In this document: one piece after another, positions 41,922-51,769 of the stretch
Position numbering within the stretch: position 1 is the first letter of the stretch
Layout: each line of letters opens with the position of its first letter
From: Desulfuribacillus alkaliarsenatis
Lineage (GTDB): Bacteria > Bacillota > Bacilli > Desulfuribacillales > Desulfuribacillaceae
Direction of reading: 5' to 3'
Assembly: GCF_001730225.1 (NCBI RefSeq)
Contig: NZ_MIJE01000032.1
Span: 1-64,000, forward strand
Length of the DNA stretch: 64,000 bases
The notes under the pieces: generated by a model
Told to the model about the DNA's origin: nothing
What the model saw: only the letters and a program-made list of their open reading frames with translations
Databases searched by the model: none
Translations under genes and position numbers: made by a program

Positions 41922-43721
41922 TTACAGGTAGTACCAGATACTGCTGTAATCAGTTACGTCTTCTCCTCTAGCTTTAAGATTTTGTAGAAAATCATCTATA
42001 GCTAAATCTGTATGAAGATAAGGCGAAGTATCTTCGGTGCTAATATCCCACGGATAAAATTCATATACTCTTTCACCAGTTGGTAACACCATAATCACCT
42101 CGTGATCTTGACCAGCCCTTAGATAGTTTTTGCCTAGTCTTGGTATATTGTACACCGCTTCATCTGTTCTTTCTAGCCCAGGATTAAGACGTGCTTCCTC
42201 TGTTTGTTCCTGCAGTAGCCTAGCAATTGGCACTCGATAGTCCTTAGTTTCTTCTTTACCCTTTGTATTAAATGTATAGTAAGGATCTACTCCAATTGAC
42301 CTTAAGACTTTTCTTAAGGCTACCATCTCAAATTTTCGTGCATTCTCTAATGTAAATACGCCTTGATTATAGACTGCAATTTTACGTGCCCTTAATTTCT
42401 GGATTGCTTCCATAGCTTCTGGTGATACTTCATAAGTATGCTCAAAGTGAGTCATTACGCATACTTCACGCTCTCCAGGTATATGGTAAGCTGCTAATAA
42501 ATCTGCAAACTCGTCAGTGATACGCATTGGCATAACTACTGGAATTCTTGTACCTATTCGTATACGCTTTATATGCTCCAATTCGCTAATTCTGTCTAAT
42601 ATCTTCTTAAATACAGCATCGGACATTATGGCTGGATCTCCACCAGTTACTAAAATCTCTGTAACCTGTGGATGATTCTTATACCAATCTAATGCTTTAT
42701 CTAATTTGCTTTTTGGTGCCTGTGCTTTTTCGTCTAGCACATCATCTATTTCCCAGTTACGTTGACAATAAACACATATTTGCGAGCAGGTGTTGTGAGG
42801 TTTGAAAATAGATATCATAGGATATCTTCTTGTAATTAAATCCTCAGGGGATGTATCATGTTCGCCCATAAAATCTAAATCCTCTAGTCCAGAATCCTTC
42901 GCACTTACCATCATTTCAGCATATTTCAATGGCGGTAATACTTGGGCTCTGACAGCGTGGTCGTTATCACGATGGGTCTCTTCATCCATTAGCATGGCAT
43001 AGTATGGTGTTATGCCATATGGCAGGTGCTTTTCTTTAGCAATTTTGATTGCCTTTTTTTCTTCATCTGTTAAATTTATAACGTTACTTGTAGTTTCTAA
43101 ATCTCTTAAGACATTCCGACACTGCCAATTCCAGTCGTTCCATTCATCTTCTGTTGCGTTAAAGTAATTTTTTATCCGTTCTTTATTTTTTAAACGTTTT
43201 TCAATAACATCTTTTTCTAATCCGGACTTGTATTTTCCGACCCAATCCTGAGCGCCTTTGGCAATCTTATCTAACGTATCTGAGCGCTTTTTGGAAATTG
43301 TCCTACCAGACAAATTGTCATCGGCATCAAGGTTTTCGTCAACAACGAAAAGTCCAGTTTTCCCCTTCATGCCTAAAAATAAATGTTTAATGTCCATAAC
43401 AAATGCTGGTGTTACAGATTTATCTGTATATCCTTTCCCATTAGACAATTTCCAGAGAGCCTCAATGGCGCTGAAATCAGTAAGTTCTTCACTACGCTTT
43501 GAAAAAATATTTTTTAGAACAATGATACTTCTCCTTGCAATTGAGCGTTCCATAGGGTGTGCTATGTAGTTAGAATGTATAGTTTTGTCTTCATAACTTT
43601 GAACGTATTGAAGGGCAACTTGTCTTGCCTCTTCAGAAGAAGATACCTGACGCAACTTAATACTAAGCTCGTCATTTTCATTAAAAAATTCTAAAACTAT
43701 TTCTTTTAGCTGATTATCCAC
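41922..43721 (-). CDS. KamA family radical SAM aminomutase with long N-terminal extension
   Basis: A PLP- and SAM-dependent enzyme of the lysine/glutamate 2,3-aminomutase family. The cluster motif is CSQICVYCQRNWEI (CX3CX2C), followed by ILVTGGDPAIMSD, RIRIGTRIPVVMPMRI, and MTHFEHTYEV. At 599 residues it is much longer than classical KamA (about 415); some 270 helical residues precede the radical domain. No acetyltransferase (AblB) gene is adjacent, so N-epsilon-acetyl-beta-lysine synthesis is not suggested. Translation starts at GTG behind a G-rich site. The substrate is undetermined. Confidence 0.85.
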   Translation of the reverse strand: MDNQLKEIVLEFFNENDELSIKLRQVSSSEEARQVALQYVQSYEDKTIHSNYIAHPMERSIARRSIIVLKNIFSKRSEELTDFSAIEALWKLSNGKGYTDKSVTPAFVMDIKHLFLGMKGKTGLFVVDENLDADDNLSGRTISKKRSDTLDKIAKGAQDWVGKYKSGLEKDVIEKRLKNKERIKNYFNATEDEWNDWNWQCRNVLRDLETTSNVINLTDEEKKAIKIAKEKHLPYGITPYYAMLMDEETHRDNDHAVRAQVLPPLKYAEMMVSAKDSGLEDLDFMGEHDTSPEDLITRRYPMISIFKPHNTCSQICVYCQRNWEIDDVLDEKAQAPKSKLDKALDWYKNHPQVTEILVTGGDPAIMSDAVFKKILDRISELEHIKRIRIGTRIPVVMPMRITDEFADLLAAYHIPGEREVCVMTHFEHTYEVSPEAMEAIQKLRARKIAVYNQGVFTLENARKFEMVALRKVLRSIGVDPYYTFNTKGKEETKDYRVPIARLLQEQTEEARLNPGLERTDEAVYNIPRLGKNYLRAGQDHEVIMVLPTGERVYEFYPWDISTEDTSPYLHTDLAIDDFLQNLKARGEDVTDYSSIWYYL

Positions 43722-43908
43722 AATCCATCCCCCCTAAAATTCTTTACCCTATCCATTGTATCATAAAACACCTTACTATTCATTTGCATATATATATTCG
43801 TTTATCTAAACTGATAAATACTTAATAAGCTAATTATACCCAGAATAGCAGTCCATTATCAGAACTACACAAATAATCATCTAAGCTATGCCTTTGCCCC
43901 AACCGCAC

Positions 43909-45255
43909 CTACAATAATTCAGACGCTAGTCTAGCAAGGTCTGAACGCTCTCCTTTTTGTAAAGTTATATGCCCAGATAATTGCTCATTTTTGAATTTTT
44001 CAACTACATATGTTAAGCCATTATTCGTCGAGTCTAAATATGGTGTATCTATTTGTTCTGGGTCTCCTAATAACACTATCTTACTATGGGAACCTACTCT
44101 GGTAACGATTGTTTTCACTTCATGTTTTGATAAGTTTTGCGCTTCATCTATAATAATGTATTGATTAGGTATACTTCGCCCCCTTATATATGTTAGTGCC
44201 TCAACCTCTATATTTATTCCAGCTAAAATATCATCAATATCCTTCTGTCTTTTACTAAATAAGAAGTCTAGGTTGTCATATATTGGCTGCATCCATGGTC
44301 GTAATTTCTCTTGTTTTTCACCAGGTAAAAACCCTATATCCTTACCAAAAGGTATAACAGGCCTTGCCACTAAAACTTTATTATATTTCCTTTCGTCCTC
44401 AGTCTTATAAAGAGCTGCTACTAAAGATAATAGTGTTTTACCTGTACCTGCCTTTCCTGTCATAGTTACTAAAGGTATTGAGTCATCTAGCAAAAGCTCT
44501 AGTGCCATTTTTTGCTGCGCATTCCTTGGACTCACACCCCATATTTGCTCTTTAATAAGGCATAACGGTTCTAGGGCCTTTACGACACAGTTGTATTTAG
44601 CAATTGCCGATTGCGTTGGATTAAGTTCATTTCTAAGAATAAACATTTGGTTAGGGTAAAATTTTGATTGTACATCTTCATTATTATTAATATCATTAAG
44701 ATGCTCGCGGGAAATTTTTTTGTCTGCATAAAAGGCGCTAAGTAACTCATCAGGTAAAGTAAGCTCTCTGATACCTGAATAAAGCAAATGGTAGTCAACT
44801 ACTTTTTCTTTTTTATAATCTTCAGCTATTAATCCTAAAACATCTGCCTTGATTCTGACAATCGCATCCATACTTACTATGATAACTGGTCGAGGATTTT
44901 TTGCTTTTTGTTCTGCAAGCATAATATTAAGTGCAACTGCAAGGATTCTATTATCGTTATTAACCTCCAAAAACAAATCCTGAACATTATCTATTTTTCT
45001 ATGATTTAATTCAACTCTAATAATACCTCCCTGTTCAGAAACAACACCTTTAGTTAGCGACCCTTTATTACGTAATTGATCTAAAATCCTTGATACAGAC
45101 CTAGCACTTCTACCTAATTCATCTTGTAATCTTTTCTTCCCATCTACTTCTTCAACAACTACTGCTGGTATAACTACTTCATTTTCATGGAAAGAAAAGA
45201 TAGCGTTTGGGTCCTGTAGCAATACATTTGTATCTAGTACGTAGATTTTTTTCAA
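43909..45255 (-). CDS. PIN domain and PhoH-like ATPase (YlaK type)
   Basis: The 448-residue protein joins an N-terminal PIN RNase-like domain (YVLDTNVLLQDPNAIF, VEEVDGKKR, acidic residues to about 140) to a C-terminal PhoH ATPase (Walker A TGKAGTGKTLLSL, RPVIPFGKDIGFLPG, QYIIIDEAQNLSKHEVK, TRVGSHSKIVLLGDPEQID). PIN-PhoH proteins are thought to be RNA helicase/RNases. TTG start with AAGGAGG upstream. It is separate from the ybeY-linked phoH, which would lie beyond pgpH or elsewhere. Confidence 0.9.
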   Translation of the reverse strand: MKKIYVLDTNVLLQDPNAIFSFHENEVVIPAVVVEEVDGKKRLQDELGRSARSVSRILDQLRNKGSLTKGVVSEQGGIIRVELNHRKIDNVQDLFLEVNNDNRILAVALNIMLAEQKAKNPRPVIIVSMDAIVRIKADVLGLIAEDYKKEKVVDYHLLYSGIRELTLPDELLSAFYADKKISREHLNDINNNEDVQSKFYPNQMFILRNELNPTQSAIAKYNCVVKALEPLCLIKEQIWGVSPRNAQQKMALELLLDDSIPLVTMTGKAGTGKTLLSLVAALYKTEDERKYNKVLVARPVIPFGKDIGFLPGEKQEKLRPWMQPIYDNLDFLFSKRQKDIDDILAGINIEVEALTYIRGRSIPNQYIIIDEAQNLSKHEVKTIVTRVGSHSKIVLLGDPEQIDTPYLDSTNNGLTYVVEKFKNEQLSGHITLQKGERSDLARLASELL

Positions 45256-45288
45256 TTAAAGTTCCTCCTTAAGTTGTTGTACCAAAAA

Positions 45289-45307
45289 AGCACCTTTATA
45301 AGGTGCT
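45289..45307 (-). terminator. terminator overlapping the 45296-45505 gene end
   Basis: AGCACCTT-TAT-AAGGTGCT with six T following on the minus strand. The stop codon of the small zinc-ribbon gene is inside it. Confidence 0.8.
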
Positions 45308-45505
45308 AACACTTTTCTTTTTTTTCTGGCAAAAATTACAGACATATTCTCCTTCTGAGGCATTTTTTTTGAATCGAGAGCTATGCATGATTTTTCCACA
45401 GTCAGGACATTTTGTATGGGTAGAAATAAGAGCAGCCACTAAATAGAAATAAAATATAAATAATCCTGATACGACAAACGCTATAAGTAATCTTGTTAAA
45501 TCCAT
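45296..45505 (-). CDS. small membrane protein with zinc ribbon
   Basis: The 69-residue protein has one N-terminal transmembrane helix (about 6-29), then a four-cysteine ribbon, CPDCGKIM...YVCNFCQKKKK, that should bind zinc on the cytoplasmic side, with a basic tail. No family name is known to me. A GGGGGTG-type site precedes the ATG. It lies between nif3 and the PIN-PhoH gene. Confidence 0.75.
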   Translation of the reverse strand: MDLTRLLIAFVVSGLFIFYFYLVAALISTHTKCPDCGKIMHSSRFKKNASEGEYVCNFCQKKKKSVSTL

Positions 45506-45573
45506 AAAAAATGCACCCCCTCATTCATACTATGAGATGGTGCAAGCTAATATTACTGTGCTCAATGCAAAGC

Positions 45574-46674
45574 TTATAAGATTATAAATGGATTCGTATT
45601 AACCGTTGAAGCTATTGTTTGTATATTTAAGTTAAGCTGTTTAATTTCATCCTCTAAATATTTTGTTACCTTTGCTATTACTAGATGTTCTGTCTGATGA
45701 TGTCCAGCATCAATTACCATTACACCATTATCTACAGCCCATTGGCCTTCGTGGTAGGATACATCACCTGTGATATAAGCGTCCACTTTTTCCTTATATG
45801 CATTAAATATGAACTTGCTACCACTGCCTCCACAGACAGCAACCTTTTCTATTTTTTCTATCTTAGATGGAACAATTTTAAGATGAGTTATAGATAATGT
45901 TTGTTTTACCTTTTCTATAAATTCTTCTACTGTTAAAGGTTCTTTATAGTATCCTGTTCTGCCTAAACCGTATTTTTGTCCTTTATTATCAAGTGGGTAA
46001 ATATCATATGCTACCTCCTCATAGGGATGAGCATCAATCATTGCTTCTATTACTGTTTTTTGTATAGACGCTTGGAATATAGTTTCTATCCTAATTTCTT
46101 CTACTTCTTCAATTACGTTCTGTTCACCAATATAAGGGATTGTACCCTCCCTTGGCATAAATGTCCCATTACCCTGCAGTTGAAAACTGCAATGACTGTA
46201 GTTCCCAATCCAGCCCGCACCAGCGTTACTTAAAGCATTTAATACTTTATCTTTGTAATCTACTGGGACAAACACGGCAAGCTTTTTTAATGAGTCATGG
46301 TTAGTCGGATAAAGAACTTGCAGATTCTCTAATTCTAATGCCTCGGCTAATGCATCATTAACTCCACCATTAACTATATCAAGATTTGTGTGTGCTACGT
46401 AAACTGATATATTATGCTTGATAAGCTTCTCAATCATTCTACCCGTCGGTGAGTCAAGGTTAATCTGATTCAACGGTTTAAACAACGGAGCATGATGACA
46501 ATAAATCATTTCCGCCCCTAATGCAATCGCCTCATCAACTACCTTCTCATTGACATCTAGGGTTACAAGTATCTTTGTGACATTACGACTCCAGGTCCCA
46601 ATCTGTAATCCAATTGGGTCTTTCTCCATAGCCAAATTAGGCGGCGCTAGTTTCTCAAATATATCTTTAAGCAT
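45574..46674 (-). CDS. Nif3-like dinuclear metal center protein (YqfO)
   Basis: The 366-residue protein is the long Bacillota form of NIF3/DUF34, with two halves of the metal-binding core (EMIYCHHAPLFK, VYVAHTNLDIVNGGVND; YITGDVSYHEGQWAVDNGVMVIDAGHHQTE) interrupted by a PII-like insert of about 100 residues (AVFVPVDYKDKVLNALSNAG). Its molecular role is unclear; a part in GTP cyclohydrolase I type metabolism or metal insertion has been suggested. It overlaps trmK by eight bases, as in many Bacillota. Confidence 0.92.
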   Translation of the reverse strand: MLKDIFEKLAPPNLAMEKDPIGLQIGTWSRNVTKILVTLDVNEKVVDEAIALGAEMIYCHHAPLFKPLNQINLDSPTGRMIEKLIKHNISVYVAHTNLDIVNGGVNDALAEALELENLQVLYPTNHDSLKKLAVFVPVDYKDKVLNALSNAGAGWIGNYSHCSFQLQGNGTFMPREGTIPYIGEQNVIEEVEEIRIETIFQASIQKTVIEAMIDAHPYEEVAYDIYPLDNKGQKYGLGRTGYYKEPLTVEEFIEKVKQTLSITHLKIVPSKIEKIEKVAVCGGSGSKFIFNAYKEKVDAYITGDVSYHEGQWAVDNGVMVIDAGHHQTEHLVIAKVTKYLEDEIKQLNLNIQTIASTVNTNPFIIL

Positions 46675-47365
46675 TTCCTAACACCTCTCTTATCATTTGT
46701 ATCTCTGAATTCAAACGCTCCTGTTTAGTCTCTATTGCTTGATTATTAGCATGCTCTGCTATTAAGCTTAGGATTTTCTGTCTTTTCTGCAATTCCTGTG
46801 ACCATTTCTCTAAAAAGACAGCATTTTTCTCGAGCATTAGCAATGGTCCAAACTTTTGTTGTTTAACAGTTAAGTGAACTGAAGTTTCTGAAGGCTCTGC
46901 TACAATAATCTCATATATAATATCTTGTTCCTTAATTATCTGTTCTGCAATAATAGTATAATTATGTTCCTGCAGCCATTTTCTTAAAGCAAACTCACCA
47001 TTCATAGGCTGTAATATAAGCCTTTTAAAGGACGACAATTTATCATAACCATCATTTAGTATTTCTGTAATTAAGTTGCCACCCATGCCAGCAATAGTGA
47101 GTACCGTCGCCTCGTTTTTCTCAATTACCTCTAATCCGTTTCCCAAGCGCACTTGAATTTTATCTGCCAATTTTTGTTGCTCTACATTTGCAACAGCCCT
47201 TAAATATGGCCCCTTATTATACTCACCTGCTATTACTTTTTGAAGGTTTTTCTTTTTTATCGCATACAATGGCAAATACGCATGGTCAGTTCCAACATCT
47301 ACTAAAACTTCTCCATCTGGTATATAATCAACTATCATTTTTAATCTTGTTGAAATAGATAACAT
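46667..47365 (-). CDS. trmK: tRNA (adenine(22)-N1)-methyltransferase TrmK
   Basis: It methylates A22 of tRNAs using SAM. The 232 residues begin LSTRLKMIVDYIPDGEVLVDVGTDHAYLPLYAI (SAM-binding motif I), with GNGLEVI, VLTIAGMGGNLITEIL and LQPMNGEFALRKWL further on, and a C-terminal helical domain. GGAGGCG precedes the ATG. It sits between a membrane protein gene and nif3, the standard Bacillota order after sigA. Confidence 0.93.
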   Translation of the reverse strand: MLSISTRLKMIVDYIPDGEVLVDVGTDHAYLPLYAIKKKNLQKVIAGEYNKGPYLRAVANVEQQKLADKIQVRLGNGLEVIEKNEATVLTIAGMGGNLITEILNDGYDKLSSFKRLILQPMNGEFALRKWLQEHNYTIIAEQIIKEQDIIYEIIVAEPSETSVHLTVKQQKFGPLLMLEKNAVFLEKWSQELQKRQKILSLIAEHANNQAIETKQERLNSEIQMIREVLGNA

Positions 47366-47366
47366 T

Positions 47367-48230
47367 CTACGCCTCCGTAACTTTATTACTATTAGATCTT
47401 ATAAATTGCTTCAGAGAAAACCACACTAATAAAAGCATAATCGTCCCTTTTAAAGCTAATGTATACGGCAACCCATTTAGAGCGTAATCATAGAAAATCA
47501 AACTGATTTCTGGTATCCAAAAATAAATGTAGCTTAATACAAGTAAAATAAGACTTTTCTTGTAGTATTTCATACTTTGGTTAGTTGCATATGCAATCCA
47601 TAGAATTATCAAAGATAATGGAATCCAAAACAGCTGTGCATTGATATAAGATTGCACTCCAATAATCGTCATAGAAATTTGATTTATAATGACACTTATC
47701 CCAGCAAGACTTGCTATAAATACCATTACATGTTGTAGCCAGACACTCATAATAAGCCAGATAAGAAAAACAAAAATGAACATGGCAAACATTATTACTG
47801 CATTGGCTTGCAATTCTAAGAACATGATTCCTAAAGCAGCTACAATAGCTAAAGAAGTTGAAGCGAAGCTATGGAGTAGTAATAATATTATTGGATTAGC
47901 TTCTTTTTTTTTATATATAATTGTAGCTAAATATAAAAATACAGGAGCTAATAATAGCAAACTAATCTGAGTAAAAGCATTAATCTCATTAAAATTTATA
48001 AAAATAAAAGTAACTAGTGCTATCAACACAGTAACAAAAATAGCAATCATTATTTTTTTAAATATACCTGTTTTTGATTTTTTGCTTTCCGAATTATTTT
48101 CTGATGATTCGCTCTCCCCAGCCGAATATAGGTTTAATAAAAAATCACAATATGCTGTGGGAATAAGTTTATTTTGGCGCCATTTTTTTATCTCACTTAT
48201 TAAAACTTGTTTTTCACGGGCATTCATCAC
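47367..48230 (-). CDS. polytopic membrane protein (DUF2157-like N-terminus)
   Basis: The 287-residue protein has a cytoplasmic N-terminus (REKQVLISEIKKWRQNKLIPTAYCDFLLNLY) resembling the start of DUF2157-type proteins, an acidic serine-rich linker, and about eight transmembrane helices. No active-site motif is seen. It is translated immediately before trmK, one base apart. Function is unknown. Confidence 0.75.
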   Translation of the reverse strand: MMNAREKQVLISEIKKWRQNKLIPTAYCDFLLNLYSAGESESSENNSESKKSKTGIFKKIMIAIFVTVLIALVTFIFINFNEINAFTQISLLLLAPVFLYLATIIYKKKEANPIILLLLHSFASTSLAIVAALGIMFLELQANAVIMFAMFIFVFLIWLIMSVWLQHVMVFIASLAGISVIINQISMTIIGVQSYINAQLFWIPLSLIILWIAYATNQSMKYYKKSLILLVLSYIYFWIPEISLIFYDYALNGLPYTLALKGTIMLLLVWFSLKQFIRSNSNKVTEA

Positions 48231-48251
48231 TCATCGCTCCCATACAGAAAA

Positions 48252-48269
48252 AGCACTCAGTAGAGTGCT
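48252..48269 (-). terminator. terminator after sigA
   Basis: AGCACTC-AGTA-GAGTGCT followed on the minus strand by four T and a T-rich tail, 13 bases past the sigA stop. Confidence 0.8.
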
Positions 48270-48281
48270 CTTATTACATAA

Positions 48282-49391
48282 TTATTCCAAGAAATCCTTT
48301 AGACGTTTACTACGACTTGGATGTCTTAGTTTTCTTAATGCTTTGGCTTCTATTTGACGGATACGTTCCCTTGTAACTCCAAAAACTTTACCTACTTCTT
48401 CTAAGGTTCTAGTACGACCATCATCTAATCCAAAACGTAGGCGCAATACATTTTCTTCTCTTTCTGTCAATGTATCTAGAACATCCTCAAGCTGTTCTTT
48501 TAGTAATTCATATGCTGCTGCATCTGAAGGTGCTAGTGCGTCCTGGTCTTCTATAAAATCGCCTAAATGGGAATCGTCTTCCTCCCCAATTGGTGTCTCT
48601 AGGGATACCGGTTCTTGAGCGATTTTCATGATTTCACGGACCTTGTCAGGACTAAGATCCATTTCTGTAGCAATCTCTTCTGGTGTTGGCTCTCTACCTA
48701 AATCCTGTAACAGCTGTCTTGAGACCCTAATCAGCTTATTGATTGTCTCTACCATATGAACTGGTATCCGTATAGTTCTTGCCTGGTCTGCTATAGCTCT
48801 TGTAATAGCTTGACGAATCCACCAGGTTGCATATGTACTAAATTTATAGCCTTTTTTATAATCGAACTTTTCTACGGCTTTTATTAGACCCATATTCCCC
48901 TCTTGGATTAAATCTAAAAACAACATCCCTCTACCTACATAACGTTTTGCAATACTTACAACAAGACGTAAATTTGCCTCTGCTAAACGTTTTTTCGCCT
49001 CTTCATCTCCAAGGGATATTTTTTTAGCTAACTCAATTTCTTCTTGTGCAGATAAGAGTGGTACTCTGCCAATTTCTTTTAAATACATTCTTACAGGATC
49101 ATTAATTTTAATCCCAGGTGGTATTGTAATTTCTTCTTCAATAGCAAATTCTTCATTTCCTTCAGCGTCATCAGCGTCATCATTCGTTATATCAACACCT
49201 TGTTCCGTAAGGAAATCAAAATATTCATCAATTTGATCAGAATCCTGGTCAAAGTTAGCTAAGCGATCTAGTATTTCTTTATATGTTAATACACCACGCT
49301 TTTTACCCTCTTCTAGTAGCTTCTGTTTAGCTTCTTCTAGAGTCATTTCATTATTATTTATGCTATTATCTTTTAAATCTTTATTTGCCAC
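48282..49391 (-). CDS. sigA: RNA polymerase primary sigma factor SigA/RpoD
   Basis: The housekeeping sigma factor, 369 residues. In order: region 1.1 remnant with an acidic stretch, [20 protein letters not shown] (1.2), [39 protein letters not shown] (2.1-2.2), [31 protein letters not shown] (2.3-3.0), and [43 protein letters not shown] (4). The GTG start has GGAG about eight bases upstream. It follows dnaG, the classical macromolecular-synthesis order, but rpsU is not upstream of dnaG here. Confidence 0.97.
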   Translation of the reverse strand: MANKDLKDNSINNNEMTLEEAKQKLLEEGKKRGVLTYKEILDRLANFDQDSDQIDEYFDFLTEQGVDITNDDADDAEGNEEFAIEEEITIPPGIKINDPVRMYLKEIGRVPLLSAQEEIELAKKISLGDEEAKKRLAEANLRLVVSIAKRYVGRGMLFLDLIQEGNMGLIKAVEKFDYKKGYKFSTYATWWIRQAITRAIADQARTIRIPVHMVETINKLIRVSRQLLQDLGREPTPEEIATEMDLSPDKVREIMKIAQEPVSLETPIGEEDDSHLGDFIEDQDALAPSDAAAYELLKEQLEDVLDTLTEREENVLRLRFGLDDGRTRTLEEVGKVFGVTRERIRQIEAKALRKLRHPSRSKRLKDFLE

Positions 49392-49416
49392 CCTTAACTC
49401 CCCCCTTCCTGGAGTA

Positions 49417-51246
49417 TTACTTAATTAATAATTTTATTTTCTTTTGGTAATCTTGTATCTTCTTTAATAATTCGACAATCATATCTTGTTTTCCTGTTTT
49501 TGTTGCAATTTCTAATTCTGATTGTAAGCTTTTTAATTCTGCTTCTAGTTTGCGCTTTTCTATTATAAGCAAAGTTGAGTCAATATTTTTATTTGAATCT
49601 TTATCGTATTGCTCAAATTGAAATTCTAAACTAGACAGTAATTTACATATATCTGGTTGATCTTGAAAATCAAGCAACAGCTTAGATATGGAAGGTGTTA
49701 TCCCATCTTCATAATAAGAATATATTTTAGCAGCGAGCAAAGAATGCTCTGGGTACTGAAAATTAGCTCGTATCTTTTCTGCCAGCTTTTTACCCTTTTC
49801 TGCATCATTTATCATTATCCACAATATTTCTCGTTCTGCTTTCTGATAAGCTGGAATTATTGAAATACTTTGGTTATGACTATGTTTTCCATAATTTATA
49901 TGATTATTCCATTTTTGTGCTGGTTTCTTTACTATATTCTTATTTTTTTGCTTTAGTAGCTTTTTTTTCAACTCATCTATTAAGGAGTCTTCTGATAAGT
50001 TAACTTCTTTACTAAGCTCTTTTAGAAAGTACTCGCGTTTTGGAGCTTGTTCAATATCAGCTATTATATCTAATATTTCCATAGCATATTTAACCTTTTC
50101 TTCCCCTATATCGAACGAGTATTTATCTCTTATGATTTGTTTTTGTAAGTGATATCGAGATGTTCCTTTCTCAATAAGCTCTTCAAAATCTGTTAATGAA
50201 TTCTTCTGTAAAAAATCATCTGGATCCATGCCCTTAGGTAATTGTACAATAGTTACTTCTGCTTTTTCGCTTTCTAAAACAGTGCTGGCGCGAATAGCAG
50301 CATCTCTCCCAGCATCATCGCCGTCATATACTAGATACGCTTTTTCTGTGTTACGGCGGATGATTCTAGCTTGTTCTATTGTTAAAGAGGTTCCTAGGGT
50401 AGCTATCGAATTATTTATACCCTTTTGGTATGCAGATATTACATCGATATAGCCTTCAAATACTAATACTGAACCAGATGCTCTAATAAATGGGCGAGCT
50501 TTATGCAAATTGTATAAATTTTTGCTCTTATTATAAATTAAAGTATCGCTTGTATTTAAGTACTTAGGCTCATCATTACCTATAGTTCGTCCTCCAAAGG
50601 CAATTACCCTACCTTGACTATCAGCTATCGGAAACATCACCCGGTTGCGAAATCTATCATAGTATTTATCATTTTTGCTTTTTGAAAGTAGACCCGCTTC
50701 AACGAGTTGGGCTTGCTCAAAACCCCGCTTAACTAAAAACTTCTTTAGTATATCAAAGGAGTCTGGCGCAAATCCCAGCTGATAATCAATTATTGTTTCC
50801 TTAGTAAATCCTCGATTAAGTAAATATTTATAGGCATCTTTCCCCATCTCTGTTTCTAATAAAATGTAGTGATAATATTTAGCAGCTAATTCATGTGCTT
50901 CTATTAATTTTTTCTTTAATTGTACTTCCTCGTTGTTTTCTTCTTTAATCGATAGCTCAATTCCTGCTTCATCCGACAAATTTTTTAAAATTTCGATAAA
51001 ATTTAAACCTTCTATATTCATCAAGAAACTAAAAACATTGCCGCCAGAGCCACAACCAAAACAATGATATATTTGTTTTTCTGCAGATACAGCAAAAGAT
51101 GGAGTCTTTTCAGAATGAAAAGGACACAAACCAAAATATGTGCGTCCTTTTTTCTTAAGTTCTATATATCGACCTACGATATCAACAATGTCGAAACGGG
51201 TACGGATGTCTTCAATCAGTTCATCAGGAATTCTTTCCCTAGTCAA
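49417..51246 (-). CDS. dnaG: DNA primase DnaG
   Basis: It makes RNA primers at the replication fork. The 609 residues show the zinc-binding domain ([32 protein letters not shown]), the RNA polymerase domain, the TOPRIM fold ([44 protein letters not shown]), and a C-terminal helical helicase-binding part. Translation starts at TTG with AGAGGTG nine bases upstream. It is followed by sigA after a 25-base gap. Confidence 0.96.
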   Translation of the reverse strand: MTRERIPDELIEDIRTRFDIVDIVGRYIELKKKGRTYFGLCPFHSEKTPSFAVSAEKQIYHCFGCGSGGNVFSFLMNIEGLNFIEILKNLSDEAGIELSIKEENNEEVQLKKKLIEAHELAAKYYHYILLETEMGKDAYKYLLNRGFTKETIIDYQLGFAPDSFDILKKFLVKRGFEQAQLVEAGLLSKSKNDKYYDRFRNRVMFPIADSQGRVIAFGGRTIGNDEPKYLNTSDTLIYNKSKNLYNLHKARPFIRASGSVLVFEGYIDVISAYQKGINNSIATLGTSLTIEQARIIRRNTEKAYLVYDGDDAGRDAAIRASTVLESEKAEVTIVQLPKGMDPDDFLQKNSLTDFEELIEKGTSRYHLQKQIIRDKYSFDIGEEKVKYAMEILDIIADIEQAPKREYFLKELSKEVNLSEDSLIDELKKKLLKQKNKNIVKKPAQKWNNHINYGKHSHNQSISIIPAYQKAEREILWIMINDAEKGKKLAEKIRANFQYPEHSLLAAKIYSYYEDGITPSISKLLLDFQDQPDICKLLSSLEFQFEQYDKDSNKNIDSTLLIIEKRKLEAELKSLQSELEIATKTGKQDMIVELLKKIQDYQKKIKLLIK

Positions 51247-51308
51247 AATAAAACACCTCTGCTTCTAGGGTATTATCTATTCGCCAAAAAGTTTTAATTT
51301 CCTTCTTT

Positions 51309-51752
51309 TTATAAAGAATTTATTAATTCAATTAATTTGTTCTTAAATAATATCCTGTCTTCTACATCCATCTGTTGGGAAATTATTGGCCGTTTGCTTT
51401 GGGATGTTTTAGGATAAACATTTCTTTTATATAATAAAAAATCAATGTTGTCAGACTCAATAATTCGGCCTCTATAAGTCATAACTATACCTTTTTTTGC
51501 TAAAGCTAACATTGCTAATTGGTAGTTTTGAGTAATAATAATATCGCCTTTATCAATATTGTTAGCAATGAAAATATCGGTAGAATATTTAGATTGGTCT
51601 ACAAAGTGCCATTGATAATAAATTGACTCTCCAGTAATCAGAAACAACCGATTTGTTGTTGCTACAAAATACGTGTTAATTTTGTATAGCTGACTTACTC
51701 GCATGATTTCATCACTAACTGGACATGTGTCAGCATCTACTAAAATTTTCAT
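51309..51752 (-). CDS. YaiI/YqxD family protein (UPF0178)
   Basis: The 147-residue protein starts KILVDADTCPVSDEI and includes KGDIIITQNYQLAMLALAKKG, the UPF0178 core, a PIN-like fold with conserved acidic residues. Its function is unknown. The ATG at 51752 is chosen as the family start; the frame extends to 51785, overlapping dgt. It lies between dgt and dnaG, a common Bacillota neighbourhood. Confidence 0.88.
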   Translation of the reverse strand: MKILVDADTCPVSDEIMRVSQLYKINTYFVATTNRLFLITGESIYYQWHFVDQSKYSTDIFIANNIDKGDIIITQNYQLAMLALAKKGIVMTYRGRIIESDNIDFLLYKRNVYPKTSQSKRPIISQQMDVEDRILFKNKLIELINSL

Positions 51753-51769
51753 GTTGTAAGCACTCCCTC

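Noticed and set aside
43722-43908. Hidden small gene or RNA between the aminomutase and PIN-PhoH genes
   Set aside because: No ribosome-binding-site-led frame, tRNA-like fold or convincing hairpin could be found.
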